The notes beneath the pieces were generated by a model that had not been told where the DNA came from, made no database searches, and saw only the letters and a program-made list of their open reading frames with translations. From Melioribacteraceae bacterium (GTDB taxonomy: Bacteria; Bacteroidota; Ignavibacteria; Ignavibacteriales; Melioribacteraceae), in the NCBI GenBank assembly GCA_011525875.1, contig WYBN01000013.1, positions 124,001-188,000 on the forward strand: a DNA stretch of 64,000 nucleotides, in the 5' to 3' direction. Both the position numbers and the translations under genes were made by a program. Shown piece by piece: positions 9,585 through 20,444 of the stretch; within the stretch, counting starts at the first letter, position 1, and every line of letters begins with the position of its first letter.

Positions 9585-11669
9585 CTAAAAAGGATTAATT
9601 ATTATTAATAGTATCAGAATAGAAAACACTACAAAAACCAGATAAGTCTGAACTTTACCGGTCTGCATTCTTCTAAATGACAAACCTATAAATCCGCTAA
9701 TGAAAGCGGAGAAATTTACAAATCCGTCTACTATATATATGTCAAATAAATCAACGATCTTTGAAGCTAATCTTGTAATCACAGCCGAAACGTTGACTAT
9801 GCCATCAATAATTGTATTATCGAACCAGGCAAGAAAACCGCTGAACTTTAACGTAAATTTTATTACGGCGGCGTCGTAAAACTCATCAATGTACCATTTG
9901 TTCAATGAAAAATCATAAAGAGGTTTTACTTTGCCGGCAACCAAATCTGGATCGATCTTTTTCCACTGATACATTAAAAATGCAAGGAGGATTCCGAGAC
10001 CGGCTACGATAAGAGATAGAGCCATTGCAGGATAATGCGCATGATGGAGAGCTTCTGTATATGAAGCTGAATGTACGACTTCACCGTTAATTTCTCCCGG
10101 AGCCGATGATTTCATAAAGTCAAATCTCAGATTTTCGGGAACAACGGTCTGTGGAGTTTTCACCCAATCCGATATAAACCAGCCGGCATCAGGCGCATGG
10201 GGAAGAGGAGTGTACCAAATGAATAAAGATAAAGCACTCAAAACTACCAAGGGCATAACCATAACAAATGGGGATTCGTGTGCATGGTCAAATTTTTCTT
10301 TATTTTTTGGGACACCGTGGAATGTTACAATCACCAATCGGAACATATAGAATGCTGTCATCAAGGCTACAATGAATCCGAAAGCAGGGATTAACCAATG
10401 CCCCGTTAACGATCCGAAAGCAAGAGTACCCGCTAAAATTCCATCCTTGCTCAGGAACCCTGAGGTAAGCGGAACTCCTGATATTGCCAGCGTTGAAATT
10501 AAAAATGTTAAATATGTTATCGGAAGTTTCTTCCTCAAACCGCCCATGTTTCTTATATCTTGTTCATGATGCATTGCATGAATTACAGAGCCGGAACCGA
10601 GAAACAAGCATGCTTTAAAGAATGCGTGAGTAACCAGATGGAAGAATGCAAAAGCATAAGCGCCGACGCCGAGAGACATTATCATATAACCAAGCTGGCT
10701 GACTGTTGAATAAGCCAGAACTTTCTTGATGTCATTCTGGGTTAAGGCAATAGTAGCAGCGACAAACGAAGTGAAAGCGCCGACGACAGCGATAATAAGC
10801 ATGGCATCGGCGGTGAGCATAACAAAAACACGGGTTACAAGATAAACGCCGGCGGCAACCATTGTAGCTGCGTGAATTAAAGCGCTTACTGGAGTTGGGC
10901 CTTCCATTGCATCGGGGAGCCAGACATGCAGCGGGAATTGAGCCGATTTTCCGACTGCGCCCATGAATATTAAAATCCCTGCTGCGGTAAGCCACGCTCC
11001 GCTGTCAAAGGGTAGAACGCCCATGCCGATTTGTTCAAAAACTTTAGCGAATGAGAAGGTGTTGTATGCGCTGAAAATTATCAATATGCCAAGAAAGAAT
11101 CCTATATCGCCGACTCTATTAACGATGAAGGCTTTCTTGCCGGCATCAGAGGCAGATTTCTTTTCATACCAGAAACCGATAAGCAGGTAGGAAGACAGTC
11201 CGACCAATTCCCAAAATATGTACATCATCAAAAGATTATCGGTTAATACAATACCGAGCATCGAAAAGGTGAATAGACCAAGATATGCAAAATACCTATT
11301 GTATAATCTATCGCCCCTCATATATTCTAAAGAGAAGATATGGACGAGCATACTGATAAGATAAACGACAAACAGCATCAGCACCGTTACATTATCAAGC
11401 ATAATACCCAGCTCAATTTTAAGATGTCCAAGCATAGGTACATTTCCGAAATCTATCCACGTCATATTAAAAGAAAGAGTGTTATTAAGCTGCTGCGAAA
11501 TTTTAAAAATCATTAAAAGAACAGATAAAGCAAAACCGAGTATAATACTTCCTGTTTCAAGAAGATAGAGTTTTGGGAATTTTTTACCGTATAGAATAAC
11601 TATTAAGAAACTTAAAAGAGGTAAAAAAAGCACGGTAATTGATAATTGTAAAAATGTAATTTCTTGCAT
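9585..11669 (-). CDS. nuoL: NADH-quinone oxidoreductase subunit L
   Basis: 694 residues, longer than the E. coli protein (613). It is the distal antiporter-like subunit, with a long C-terminal lateral helix that ties the membrane arm together. Motifs seen are F-W-E-L-V-G-L-S-S-Y-L-L-I-G, F-P-L-H-V-W-L-P-D-A-M-E-G-P-T-P and A-Y-S-T-V-S-Q-L-G-Y-M. The extra length lies in the segment after about residue 480, which carries a soluble, His-containing insert before the last helices. Proton translocation is its family role. Confidence 0.97.
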   Translation of the reverse strand: MQEITFLQLSITVLFLPLLSFLIVILYGKKFPKLYLLETGSIILGFALSVLLMIFKISQQLNNTLSFNMTWIDFGNVPMLGHLKIELGIMLDNVTVLMLFVVYLISMLVHIFSLEYMRGDRLYNRYFAYLGLFTFSMLGIVLTDNLLMMYIFWELVGLSSYLLIGFWYEKKSASDAGKKAFIVNRVGDIGFFLGILIIFSAYNTFSFAKVFEQIGMGVLPFDSGAWLTAAGILIFMGAVGKSAQFPLHVWLPDAMEGPTPVSALIHAATMVAAGVYLVTRVFVMLTADAMLIIAVVGAFTSFVAATIALTQNDIKKVLAYSTVSQLGYMIMSLGVGAYAFAFFHLVTHAFFKACLFLGSGSVIHAMHHEQDIRNMGGLRKKLPITYLTFLISTLAISGVPLTSGFLSKDGILAGTLAFGSLTGHWLIPAFGFIVALMTAFYMFRLVIVTFHGVPKNKEKFDHAHESPFVMVMPLVVLSALSLFIWYTPLPHAPDAGWFISDWVKTPQTVVPENLRFDFMKSSAPGEINGEVVHSASYTEALHHAHYPAMALSLIVAGLGILLAFLMYQWKKIDPDLVAGKVKPLYDFSLNKWYIDEFYDAAVIKFTLKFSGFLAWFDNTIIDGIVNVSAVITRLASKIVDLFDIYIVDGFVNFSAFISGFIGLSFRRMQTGKVQTYLVFVVFSILILLIIINPF

Positions 11670-11675
11670 TCTGTC

Positions 11676-11987
11676 TTATTCTTTTAATTTTTCGATTTCG
11701 TCAACATTCACATGATCAAATGTTTTGTAAATATTTAATACTATTGCCAAAGCAATAGCTGCTTCGGCGGCGGCAAGTATAATAACAAACAGAGCTGCAA
11801 CCTGCCCGCTTAATCCGAGATTGAGATATCGGGAAAAAGCGACAAAATTAATATTTGCGGCATTCAGTATCAGCTCAATTCCCATAAGTACCATAACGGC
11901 ATTTTTTCGTGTAATAATTCCATAAATTCCGAATGAGAATAATGCTGAACTAACTATAAGAAAATGTGTTAAACCTACTTCTATCAA
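11676..11987 (-). CDS. nuoK: NADH-quinone oxidoreductase subunit K
   Basis: 103 residues with three membrane helices, the usual size. The conserved glutamates of the half-channel are present in G-I-E-L-I-L-N-A-A-N-I-N-F and in the A-A-A-E-A-A-I-A-L-A-I helix. It is part of the E-channel region of complex I together with NuoJ and NuoH. It lies 12 bases after nuoJ and 6 before nuoL. Confidence 0.96.
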   Translation of the reverse strand: MIEVGLTHFLIVSSALFSFGIYGIITRKNAVMVLMGIELILNAANINFVAFSRYLNLGLSGQVAALFVIILAAAEAAIALAIVLNIYKTFDHVNVDEIEKLKE

Positions 11988-11999
11988 ATAAGCCTCTAA

Positions 12000-12497
12000 T
12001 TATTCCTTATCTCTTCTTGCTATTGATGCCGCCCCGATTAATGCCACTAATAATAAAATGCCGAGTAATTCAAAAACGAGCACATAATCCGTGATCAATA
12101 ATCTGCCAATTTCGGATGTAGTAGGGTCCATTCCAGACGGTGCTTTCGAACGCCAGCTTGTTTTGAATAGAACGGCTGTTAAAGCGCCCCACAAAATTCC
12201 CACTCCGATTACTGCAGGTATAATATAACTCGTACCCGATCGTAGATCAACGCTTGTAATTTTATTGGTCAACATTACTCCGAACAGCAGCAAAATTAAA
12301 ATTCCGCCCACATAAACGAGAAGCTGAACTATTGCAATGAAATCAGCTCCCAAGAGTACATATAAGCCTGCAACGCCGAACAATGTGAACAAAAGATAAA
12401 AACCTGCATGAACAATGTTCTTTGTGCTGACAACAAAAAACCCCGAGACTAAAGTAATAGCCGCAAATAAGTAAAATATTATGTCGTAAATATTCAT
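12000..12497 (-). CDS. nuoJ: NADH-quinone oxidoreductase subunit J
   Basis: 165 residues with five predicted membrane helices. The third helix region Q-L-L-V-Y-V-G-G-I-L-I-L-L-L-F-G-V-M-L-T is the typical NuoJ segment that contains the pi-bulge. The start codon follows directly on the nuoI stop. It functions in the membrane arm of complex I. Confidence 0.95.
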   Translation of the reverse strand: MNIYDIIFYLFAAITLVSGFFVVSTKNIVHAGFYLLFTLFGVAGLYVLLGADFIAIVQLLVYVGGILILLLFGVMLTNKITSVDLRSGTSYIIPAVIGVGILWGALTAVLFKTSWRSKAPSGMDPTTSEIGRLLITDYVLVFELLGILLLVALIGAASIARRDKE

Positions 12498-13088
12498 CTA
12501 TTCTCCGGCGCTCTTTGATTTGTCGGTTGATTCTTTCTTTTCAGGAGCTGGTTTTTCCGCTTTTTGTTTTGCTGCAGCCGCTTTTTGAGCTTCTTTTTCT
12601 GCCTGAAATTTTTCCCAGTTCAATTTCTTCTCTTCGCCTTCATCTGTAGATAAAGTTGAGAAATTGTAATGCAGGTCATTACGCTTGAATTCCGAAAATT
12701 CATAAATATCTGTCATGTAAATACACTCGGTGGGGCATGGAAATACGCAGAGCTGGCAATAACAGCATTTTGCAAAGTCTATATCAAATTTTGTAACCCA
12801 CAAAGCTTTCTTTTTCCCATTTGAAGTAATTCCCAAATCATCTGTAGGAAGCCCCTTAACAGTTTCAATCGTAATGCAGTTAACCGGACAGGCTCTTGCA
12901 CATTGATCGCATCCGATACAATCGTCCATGTTAACATATAATCTGTTTCTTACTCTTTCGGGAAGAGGAACTTTTACATCGGGATATTGGATTGTTACAG
13001 CCGGAATAAATAAATGTTTGAAGGTAATTTTCATACCGACGAGAACCGTCCAGATGCCAAGCCATGTATTCTTAAGATATTCTCTCAT
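12498..13088 (-). CDS. nuoI: NADH-quinone oxidoreductase subunit I (two 4Fe-4S clusters)
   Basis: 196 residues. It carries clusters N6a and N6b between the peripheral and membrane arms. Both ferredoxin motifs are complete: C-I-G-C-D-Q-C-A-R-A-C-P near residue 57 and C-C-Y-C-Q-L-C-V-F-P-C-P near 107. The last ~45 residues form a low-complexity tail rich in Lys, Ala and Glu (from about residue 150), absent from the E. coli protein. It starts one base after nuoH. Confidence 0.96.
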   Translation of the reverse strand: MREYLKNTWLGIWTVLVGMKITFKHLFIPAVTIQYPDVKVPLPERVRNRLYVNMDDCIGCDQCARACPVNCITIETVKGLPTDDLGITSNGKKKALWVTKFDIDFAKCCYCQLCVFPCPTECIYMTDIYEFSEFKRNDLHYNFSTLSTDEGEEKKLNWEKFQAEKEAQKAAAAKQKAEKPAPEKKESTDKSKSAGE

Positions 13089-13089
13089 T

Positions 13090-14157
13090 TTAGATTAAAG
13101 TAATTATTCCGATTATAATTAGATTTACAATTGAATATGGGATTAGATATTTCCAGCATAATGTCATTAACTGATCAACCCGAACGCGTGGCAGTGTCCA
13201 TCGAAGCCACATCTGAACAAAAACAAAAAATATTCCTTTTGCTGCAAACCAAAATAATTGCTCGAAAGGAATAAGCCAGTTTGCGGCAAGAGCATCGCCG
13301 AGATAACCTATCGGTGACTGATAGCCGCCGAAAAATATTACCGATACAATAGCGGAGACTGCGAACATATTGCCGTATTCTGCTAGAAAAAACATTGAAA
13401 ATTTAATGCCTGAATACTCGGTATGATATCCTGCGACTAATTCAGATTCTGCTTCCGGCATATCAAAAGGCGTTCTATTAACCTCTGCCAATGTACTTAT
13501 ATATAAAATTAGAAAACCGATAATCATAAATGGAAGAACAAGAAATTTAGTCAATCCCCAGTCGGGGCCCCCGAAGATGTACCAGTTCCAGAAATATGCT
13601 GTTTGATTATCGCTGATTTCTGATAAGCTCAATGTCCCGGTAAACATAACAATTGACAGAATTACTATAGCAGTAGGGATTTCGTAGCTGACTATCTGAG
13701 CGGCGGATCTCATCGCACCGTACAAAGAATATTTATTATTTGACGCCCAGCCTGCCATTAAAATTCCTATAACAACCAACCCGGAGACAGCAATGATATA
13801 AAATAAGCCGATATCGAGTGAAGTGCCTATATACGCACTGGAAAACGGCAATGCCGCAAATACGAGGTATGTGCCGGCAAATACTATGTAAGGAGCTACG
13901 TTAAAAAACTTTTTGTCAGTATCGGAAGCAACTATATCCTCTTTCTGTAGAAGCTTAAAGAAATCGGCAATCGTTTGAAGCCAGCCATGCCAGCCAACGC
14001 GCATTGGTCCCAATCTATCCTGCATATGAGCCGAGACTTTACGTTCAAGCCAAACCGCAAAAATTACGAAAGGCACTATAAACACTAACGGCAAAGCTGC
14101 AGAAATAAACGCCGCTATGATTTGACTGCCAAATAAGTCCGATAGAAATTCAAACAT
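13090..14157 (-). CDS. nuoH: NADH-quinone oxidoreductase subunit H
   Basis: 355 residues, eight or nine membrane helices. It forms much of the quinone chamber and the first part of the proton path. Conserved loops are present: G-P-M-R-V-G-W-H-G-W-L-Q-T-I-A-D near residue 45 and M-P-E-A-E-S-E-L-V-A-G-Y-H-T-E-Y near 235. The start codon overlaps the nuoD stop by one base. Confidence 0.97.
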   Translation of the reverse strand: MFEFLSDLFGSQIIAAFISAALPLVFIVPFVIFAVWLERKVSAHMQDRLGPMRVGWHGWLQTIADFFKLLQKEDIVASDTDKKFFNVAPYIVFAGTYLVFAALPFSSAYIGTSLDIGLFYIIAVSGLVVIGILMAGWASNNKYSLYGAMRSAAQIVSYEIPTAIVILSIVMFTGTLSLSEISDNQTAYFWNWYIFGGPDWGLTKFLVLPFMIIGFLILYISTLAEVNRTPFDMPEAESELVAGYHTEYSGIKFSMFFLAEYGNMFAVSAIVSVIFFGGYQSPIGYLGDALAANWLIPFEQLFWFAAKGIFFVFVQMWLRWTLPRVRVDQLMTLCWKYLIPYSIVNLIIIGIITLI

Positions 14158-15272
14158 TATCTGTCTATCTCTCCGAGAACTATATCGATACTTCCGAGAA
14201 TTGCAACCACATCAGCTACAAGATGCCCTTTGCATAATTCATTGAGTACCGATAGATTAACAAATGAAGGCGCTCTGACTTTAATCCTAAAAGGATTCAC
14301 GCTTCCGTCACTGATAATAAAATAACCCAATTCACCGCGGGGATTTTCAACCCGTGTATAAATAGTTCCAACAGGCGGTTTGATTCTTTTAGGAATTGCC
14401 GACTGTACATCACCTTCAGGAATTTGGTCTATAGCCTGTTCAAGGATCTTTAAACTCTCTTCCATCTCAAGAACACGGACATAGTACCTATCCCAGCAAT
14501 CTCCTAAAGTTCCAAACCATCCTTTGCCGACAGGAATTTCAAAATCAAATCTGTTATAAATTGAATAGGTATCGTCTTTTCGAACATCCCATTGAACGCC
14601 GCTTGCGCGGAGATTCGGTCCGGTAATACCATAACTAATTGCAGTATCGGCGGGAAGTATCCCTACGTTCGCAGTTCTTTCAATAAAAATTTTATTGTAA
14701 CTCAATAATTCGTTTAGTTCTGTAATAGTGGGTTTGAAATATGATATGAACTCTTTAGTAAGTCTTACAAAATCCGACGGTATATCGTGGGATAAGCCGC
14801 CGATCCACATATAATTATATAATAATCTTGCGCCGCAGGTTATTTCAAACAGGTTCAAAATATGTTCGCGATCCCGAAACAAATAGAGAAATGGAGTGAA
14901 TGCGCCAATATCAAGTCCATAGGTGCCAAGCGCAACCAGGTGGGATGCAATGCGCTGGAGTTCTCCCATTATTACTCTGATGTATTCTACTCTTTCAGGA
15001 ACTTCAATTCCTAAAAGCCTCTCGACCGCTACTACATAGCCAAAGTTGTTATACATTGAGGCAAGATAGTCCATTCTATCAGTGTATGGAATAACTTGCG
15101 GATACGTCATAGCTTCGGTATGCTTCTCGAAGCAGCGGTGAAGATATCCGAGATGGGGAATTACTTTCGTTACTACTTCGCCCTCTAATTCTAATTCAAG
15201 TCTCAGCACCCCGTGTGTTGAAGGGTGCTGCGGTCCCATATTAAGTACGAGTTCCTGGGTTTTCAATGCCAT
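14157..15272 (-). CDS. nuoD: NADH-quinone oxidoreductase subunit D (49 kDa)
   Basis: 371 residues. This is the large subunit related to NiFe hydrogenases; with NuoB it forms the quinone-reduction site. The start [11 protein letters not shown] holds the quinone-binding His, and the D-R-M-D-Y segment holds the Tyr. The C-terminus ends in [11 protein letters not shown], the complete family ending. It is separate from NuoC, not fused. One-base overlaps on both sides indicate translational coupling. Confidence 0.97.
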   Translation of the reverse strand: MALKTQELVLNMGPQHPSTHGVLRLELELEGEVVTKVIPHLGYLHRCFEKHTEAMTYPQVIPYTDRMDYLASMYNNFGYVVAVERLLGIEVPERVEYIRVIMGELQRIASHLVALGTYGLDIGAFTPFLYLFRDREHILNLFEITCGARLLYNYMWIGGLSHDIPSDFVRLTKEFISYFKPTITELNELLSYNKIFIERTANVGILPADTAISYGITGPNLRASGVQWDVRKDDTYSIYNRFDFEIPVGKGWFGTLGDCWDRYYVRVLEMEESLKILEQAIDQIPEGDVQSAIPKRIKPPVGTIYTRVENPRGELGYFIISDGSVNPFRIKVRAPSFVNLSVLNELCKGHLVADVVAILGSIDIVLGEIDR

Positions 15273-15805
15273 CAGTAAGGTACCTTCATTCCCTGATAGA
15301 ATTCCGGATTCTGATAATCCTTACGCAGCGGATGACTGCCGTCTTCCCAATCATAAGGCATCAAAATTCTTCTGAGGTCCGGATGATTAATAAATTTTAT
15401 ACCTATTAAATCAAAAGCTTCTCTTTCGTGCCAATCGGCAGTTTTCCATATATTTTCTACCGATTCTACCTCCGGGTTTTCTCTTGGGGCTGAGACTTTC
15501 AGCGTAATCTTATGATTAAACCTGAATGAATGAAGGTGGTAATAAACACTCAAGGTTCCGCCCTTAATAATCTCATTACCATTCTCATCGCTTATCCTTT
15601 CACCGTTAGCGTCGTCAACGCCAGATAAATTCATCAAGCTGTCAAACTTCAACTCCTCCGCATCACGTAAAAATTCTGATACGACGTGGATTTTCATAGG
15701 GTTAACCTGGATTAAAGGTTCGACCGGCAATGATGTATTTAATTCAAATATCCCATCCGGGAAGTTAGATTTTATTATATCGTAAATTTCTGCTGGATTC
15801 TTCAT
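15272..15805 (-). CDS. nuoC: NADH-quinone oxidoreductase subunit C (30 kDa)
   Basis: 177 residues, stand-alone form. This peripheral-arm subunit packs against NuoD. The family signature lies in [12 protein letters not shown], followed by [13 protein letters not shown] and G-x-P-L-R-K-D-Y, with the last block here reading S-H-P-L-R-K-D-Y. Its first codon overlaps the nuoB stop by four bases. Confidence 0.96.
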   Translation of the reverse strand: MKNPAEIYDIIKSNFPDGIFELNTSLPVEPLIQVNPMKIHVVSEFLRDAEELKFDSLMNLSGVDDANGERISDENGNEIIKGGTLSVYYHLHSFRFNHKITLKVSAPRENPEVESVENIWKTADWHEREAFDLIGIKFINHPDLRRILMPYDWEDGSHPLRKDYQNPEFYQGMKVPY

Positions 15806-16293
15806 GCGGATTTCTTACGTAATGTCTCTTTTCTGATCTTTTCCTGTAATTTTAACAATCCCTCCAGTAATGCTTCCGGTCTCGGAGGGCAGCCCGGTAC
15901 ATAAACGTCAACCGGAATTACACGGTCAATTCCTTTAAGAACATGGTAACCGTGTTCCCAGTAAGGACCGCCGCAGTTAGCGCAGCTTCCCATAGAGATT
16001 ATATATTTTGGGTCGGGCATCTGTTCATATAATCTTTTTATTCTGGATGCCATTTTTAGAGTAACTGTGCCGGAGATTATTATTGCATCTGCCTGCCGGG
16101 GGGTAGGGCGAGGCATAACACCGAATCGGTCAAAATCGTAATGTGATGCGGATGTAGCCATCATTTCTATAGCACAGCAGGCTAAACCAAAACTCAACTG
16201 CCATATTGAGGAAAGACGCGCCCAGTTGAACAGGTCTTCTGTTTTAGCTATAACGATATTACTTTCGCTGAATTCCTTATCTAATAAACCCAT
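15802..16293 (-). CDS. nuoB: NADH-quinone oxidoreductase subunit B (cluster N2)
   Basis: 163 residues. It carries the terminal 4Fe-4S cluster N2 that hands electrons to quinone. Four ligand cysteines are visible: the tandem pair in L-A-C-C-A-I-E-M, one in M-G-S-C-A-N-C-G-G, and one in V-P-G-C-P-P-R-P-E. It begins 6 bases after nuoA. Confidence 0.97.
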   Translation of the reverse strand: MGLLDKEFSESNIVIAKTEDLFNWARLSSIWQLSFGLACCAIEMMATSASHYDFDRFGVMPRPTPRQADAIIISGTVTLKMASRIKRLYEQMPDPKYIISMGSCANCGGPYWEHGYHVLKGIDRVIPVDVYVPGCPPRPEALLEGLLKLQEKIRKETLRKKSA

Positions 16294-16299
16294 AATTCT

Positions 16300-16749
16300 C
16301 TATTCAATTTTAGATTCTTCAGATTGAAGTTGATTTATTTCTCCGGTTTGATTCTTAATTATTTTCTTCAGGTAGGGAATATTAGGCTTGGGTCTCGCCC
16401 ATTCCAAATCTCCTTTACGCCATTCATACGCCATTCCAACAGCGAGAATTACGAGAAAAATTATCCCAACTAAGAATCCGTAGAATCCATATTCCTTATA
16501 ACTTAATGCCCAGGGGAATAGCAGTACTACCTCCACGTCAAAAATTAAAAATATCAGTGCTACTACGTAAAAACGGATGTTAAATTTAATCCATGGGGTG
16601 CCGACAGGGTTTTCACCGCATTCGTAAGTTTTTAATTTTTCTTTTGTTGGTCTAACCGGCCGGATAAGCTTTGCTATAAAGATGGAAACTGCCACAAAGA
16701 TTATTGCTACTAATAAAAAAACAAAAATTTTCCCGAATTCTGTAAGCAT
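16300..16749 (-). CDS. nuoA: NADH-quinone oxidoreductase subunit A
   Basis: 149 residues with three membrane helices. It is the first gene of the 11-gene operon. The loop Y-E-C-G-E-N-P-V-G-T and the second-helix segment F-L-I-F-D-V-E-V-V-L-L-F-P-W are the family signatures. A hydrophilic tail of about 35 residues follows the third helix. A candidate promoter lies 34-64 bases upstream. Confidence 0.96.
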   Translation of the reverse strand: MLTEFGKIFVFLLVAIIFVAVSIFIAKLIRPVRPTKEKLKTYECGENPVGTPWIKFNIRFYVVALIFLIFDVEVVLLFPWALSYKEYGFYGFLVGIIFLVILAVGMAYEWRKGDLEWARPKPNIPYLKKIIKNQTGEINQLQSEESKIE

Positions 16750-16782
16750 ATAATTTTATTTTATACAAAAAAAAGTGTTGTT

Positions 16783-16813
16783 CTAAAATAATTGTATCGG
16801 ACAGTAATGTCAA
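16783..16813 (-). promoter_or_regulatory. candidate promoter of the nuo operon (TTGACA, N20 after TTG, TATTTTAG)
   Basis: On the minus strand TTG (16813-16811, part of TTGACA) is followed after 20 bases by TATTTTAG (16790-16783). That fits TAnnTTTG except at one position. The start codon of nuoA is 33 bases further on. Confidence 0.5.
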
Positions 16814-16881
16814 GAAACTGCCTTTATAAATTCTTTTTTAACGTAAAAATATTTTTATATGAGTTCCTCAGAAGGGGATGC

Positions 16882-17514
16882 TTAAGTCTTCGGAAGCAAA
16901 ATATTTTCTTTTTGCAATTGAATATCTATTTTCCCTTTTGATATTTCTGAAAGGGTTTTGCATAGAATTTCATAGGCTTCGTTTCTAATCTTACACTCTA
17001 TAGATGGGATTTCGTCGTAATAATTCTGCAGATCGGCGGCTTCAAAACGGTTTAGGAAATGATGTACATTTTTTGTCTGATCAAATTCGAAAGAAACTCT
17101 TATTTGGGAATAAACTTGATTCTCGACGATTTTCGATGATCTGATTGCCTCGAATGCGGAATGATAATAAGCCTTACCGAGTGGTCCGATACCGAGTTTT
17201 ACTCCCCCGAAATATCTTGTTACAATAACCAGAAGATTAAAAACATCGAAGCGCTGAACCGCATTCAAAATTCTAATTCCAGCAGAACCGCTCGGTTCGC
17301 CGTCATCAGAGTGCTTAACATCGGAATTGAAAATTCTATAAGCATAGCAATTATGGCTTGCGTCGTAAAATTTTTTTTTGGTTATTTTCAAATACTCCTC
17401 GGCTTGCTTCTGGTCTGAGGATGGGAACACAGAAGAGATGAAAACAGAACCCCTTTCTTTGAATTTGAATTCGCTAGCCGCTTTTATTGTTTTTACTATT
17501 TCACCCGAATACAT
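16882..17514 (-). CDS. yigZ: YigZ/IMPACT family protein
   Basis: 210 residues. The N-terminal domain has the UPF0029/IMPACT signature: A-S-H-N-C-Y-A-Y-R, then D-D-G-E-P-S-G-S-A-G, and Y-F-G-G-V-K-L-G-I-G-P-L near residue 105. The C-terminal part is the smaller DUF1949-type domain. Bacterial members may bind nucleic acid or translation components, but the function is unsettled. It is a single gene, transcribed away from uvrA, with 83 bases between the two starts. Confidence 0.92.
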   Translation of the reverse strand: MYSGEIVKTIKAASEFKFKERGSVFISSVFPSSDQKQAEEYLKITKKKFYDASHNCYAYRIFNSDVKHSDDGEPSGSAGIRILNAVQRFDVFNLLVIVTRYFGGVKLGIGPLGKAYYHSAFEAIRSSKIVENQVYSQIRVSFEFDQTKNVHHFLNRFEAADLQNYYDEIPSIECKIRNEAYEILCKTLSEISKGKIDIQLQKENILLPKT

Positions 17515-17597
17515 ACTAAAATTTTTCTTTAAAAAAAATTGATTTTGAACCGATCAATAATTACTATTAACATTTGAAGATAATTAAAACTACTCAA

Positions 17598-20444
17598 ATG
17601 GATTTCGAAAACCAAATAATCATAAAAGGCGCGCGCGAACACAACTTAAAAAATATTTCGCTCGAGATACCGCGAGATACTTTAACAGTGATTACCGGTT
17701 TATCCGGTTCCGGGAAATCGTCATTAGCATTTGATACGATTTATGCAGAAGGGCAGCGCCGGTATATTGAATCCCTCTCCGCATATGCGCGCCAATTTTT
17801 GAACATGCTTGAGAAGCCGGATGTTGATCTGATTGAAGGTTTAAGCCCGGCAATCTCTATTGAACAGAAATCTACGGGCAGTAATCCGCGCTCTACTGTG
17901 GGTACGGTTACGGAAATTTACGATTATCTGCGGCTGTTATTTGCGAGGGTGGGCAAGCCGCATTGTTATAACTGCGGTAAACCGGTAGAGAAGCAATCAT
18001 CCGAACAAATGCTCGGCAACCTTCTTGAAAATTATTCCGAAAAACGCATTCAAATACTCGCTCCTATTGTTCGCTGGCGTAAAGGGCATTACAGAGAATT
18101 ATTCGCAGATATAATGAAAGACGGTTTTGTGAAAGTAAGAGTTGACGGAGAAACTTATGAACTCGAACACGGTTTTAAAGTCGACAGATATAAAATTCAC
18201 AATATCGAAATTGTGATCGATAAGCTGAAAGTGAACAAAAAATCTGGCATTAGATTAAGTGAATCAATAGAAGTAGCGCTGAATTATGGCAATGGGAATT
18301 TAATTATCAACGAAGACGGCAGGGATATGATATTCAGCCGGAATTTAGCATGTCACCAATGCGGAATCAGTTATTCCGAACTAGCTCCTAATTCATTCTC
18401 TTTTAATTCGCCTTATGGTTCATGCCAAGATTGCGATGGTTTAGGTGAAAAAAAAGAAATCGATGTAAATCTAATAATTCCGGATTGGAATAAATCGATA
18501 AACGACGGCGGGATAGCAGCAATTGGAAAACCGAGAAGCATTTGGTTTTTCAATCAACTTAAAGGAATTGCTAATGTTTTTCATTTTGATTTTGATAGGC
18601 CGCTCAAATTACTTTCTGCAGAACAAAAGGAAATACTTTTGTACGGAAGCAAAGAAAAGATCTCATTCGAATATACTTATGGCGGTGGCAAAACTGTTAC
18701 TTACAAACATAAATTTGCGGGTGTGGTAAATTATGTAAAACATTATTTTGATAATACTACTTCTAATAAGATCAGAGACTGGGCTGAATCTTTCATGTCG
18801 ACATCAAAGTGCAAAACTTGTGGGGGCGGAAGGTTAAAAAAAGAACCCCTTTCGGTTACCATTGCCGGCAAAAACATCAGCGAAGTCACTGCTTTGTCCA
18901 TAGAAAGAACAAAAAAATTTTTTTCGGAACTGAAACTTCGGGGACGAGAAAAAATTATCGCCGAACAAATTCTGAAGGAAATCACCGAGCGGCTGGATTT
19001 TCTGCTCAATGTTGGTCTTGATTATCTTACGCTAAACCGTTCCTCCCGGACTCTTTCGGGGGGAGAGTCGCAGAGAATTAGACTTGCAACTCAGATCGGC
19101 ACCCAACTTGCCGGTGTGTTATATGTGCTTGATGAACCAAGCATCGGTTTACATCAAAATGATAATTTGAAACTGATACAATCCCTGAAGGATTTGCGAG
19201 ATTTGGGGAATACGATAATTGTTGTCGAGCATGACAGAGAAACAATTGAAAGTTCGGATTATATGATTGATCTCGGTCCGAGAGCGGGCACACATGGGGG
19301 TGAGATTTGTATTTCCGGTAAAACGGTGGATGTGTTAAATTCCGAGAACGGAATTCACTCAATGACTCTCGATTATCTTCAAGACAGAAAAAGTATTAAT
19401 GTTCCCGTTGTGCGAAGAAACGGTATGAGAAAATTTATAAAGATATTCGGCGCAGCGGGGAATAATCTTAGGGATATAAACGTGAAAATCCCGTTAGGAC
19501 TTTTTACCGTTGTCACCGGTGTTAGCGGGTCGGGAAAATCGACCTTAATTAATGAAACACTGGTTCAAGTTCTAATGAAGGAGATTTATAATTCGAAAGT
19601 AATTCCACTGCCGTTCGAACGTGTTGAAGGATTACATGATGTCGATAAAGTAATTGAGATAGATCAATCGCCAATAGGGAGAACACCCCGTTCAAACCCT
19701 GCAACTTATACCGGACTATTTACATTTATACGTGATTTATTTTCTGAACTCCCCGAGGCAAAAATGCGCGGATACAAATCCGGCAGATTCAGTTTTAATG
19801 TTAAAGGAGGCAGATGTGAAGGATGCGAAGGAGCCGGCTTAAAGAAGATCGAAATGAATTTTCTGCCTGATGTTTACGTCAATTGCGAAGTTTGTAACGG
19901 CAAGAGATACAACCGTGAAACTCTTGAGATATTATATAAAACAAAATCAATTAATGATGTTCTGGAAATGACATTTGACGATGCCGCAGATTTTTTTGAT
20001 GACTTTCCCCGAATTAAAAGAAAAATCAAATCAATTTGCGATGTCGGGCTTGGTTATATTAAATTAGGGCAGCAGGCTACAACTCTTTCGGGCGGAGAAG
20101 CACAGCGCGTTAAACTCGCAACGGAATTGAGTAAAATTAGCACGGGCAAAACGATTTATGTGCTGGATGAACCGACAACCGGACTTCACTTCGAGGATGT
20201 TCGTATTTTGCTGAATGTTTTGAACAAGCTGGTTGAAAAAGGCAACACTGTTGTAGTGGTAGAACATAATATGGACGTTATTAAATATGCAGACTATATA
20301 ATAGATTTAGGGCCTGGCGGAGGTGAATACGGAGGAAGAATTGTTGCTGAAGGAACGCCCGAAGAGATCATCAATAACAAAGAAAGCATAACAGGAAAAT
20401 TTCTAAAAAAAGAATTGCAAAGACATAAGAAAATAAAAAGGTGA
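17598..20444 (+). CDS. uvrA: excinuclease ABC subunit UvrA
   Basis: 948 residues from ATG 17598. It is the damage-recognition ATPase of nucleotide excision repair, acting with UvrB and UvrC. Two ABC modules are complete: the P-loops [10 protein letters not shown] and [10 protein letters not shown], and two L-S-G-G-E signature motifs. Zinc-binding C-x2-C pairs follow the UvrA pattern, including C-E-G-C-x-G-x-G and C-E-V-C-N-G-K-R-Y. An in-frame TTG at 17574 could add eight residues. I prefer the ATG because UvrA proteins usually start just before [11 protein letters not shown] and a weak promoter-like -7 box overlaps the TTG. It heads a four-gene operon. Confidence 0.97.
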   Translation: MDFENQIIIKGAREHNLKNISLEIPRDTLTVITGLSGSGKSSLAFDTIYAEGQRRYIESLSAYARQFLNMLEKPDVDLIEGLSPAISIEQKSTGSNPRSTVGTVTEIYDYLRLLFARVGKPHCYNCGKPVEKQSSEQMLGNLLENYSEKRIQILAPIVRWRKGHYRELFADIMKDGFVKVRVDGETYELEHGFKVDRYKIHNIEIVIDKLKVNKKSGIRLSESIEVALNYGNGNLIINEDGRDMIFSRNLACHQCGISYSELAPNSFSFNSPYGSCQDCDGLGEKKEIDVNLIIPDWNKSINDGGIAAIGKPRSIWFFNQLKGIANVFHFDFDRPLKLLSAEQKEILLYGSKEKISFEYTYGGGKTVTYKHKFAGVVNYVKHYFDNTTSNKIRDWAESFMSTSKCKTCGGGRLKKEPLSVTIAGKNISEVTALSIERTKKFFSELKLRGREKIIAEQILKEITERLDFLLNVGLDYLTLNRSSRTLSGGESQRIRLATQIGTQLAGVLYVLDEPSIGLHQNDNLKLIQSLKDLRDLGNTIIVVEHDRETIESSDYMIDLGPRAGTHGGEICISGKTVDVLNSENGIHSMTLDYLQDRKSINVPVVRRNGMRKFIKIFGAAGNNLRDINVKIPLGLFTVVTGVSGSGKSTLINETLVQVLMKEIYNSKVIPLPFERVEGLHDVDKVIEIDQSPIGRTPRSNPATYTGLFTFIRDLFSELPEAKMRGYKSGRFSFNVKGGRCEGCEGAGLKKIEMNFLPDVYVNCEVCNGKRYNRETLEILYKTKSINDVLEMTFDDAADFFDDFPRIKRKIKSICDVGLGYIKLGQQATTLSGGEAQRVKLATELSKISTGKTIYVLDEPTTGLHFEDVRILLNVLNKLVEKGNTVVVVEHNMDVIKYADYIIDLGPGGGEYGGRIVAEGTPEEIINNKESITGKFLKKELQRHKKIKR

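Noticed and set aside
17574-17597. Extended TTG start of uvrA
   Set aside because: No ribosome site, and the eight added residues do not fit the family start; ATG 17598 preferred.
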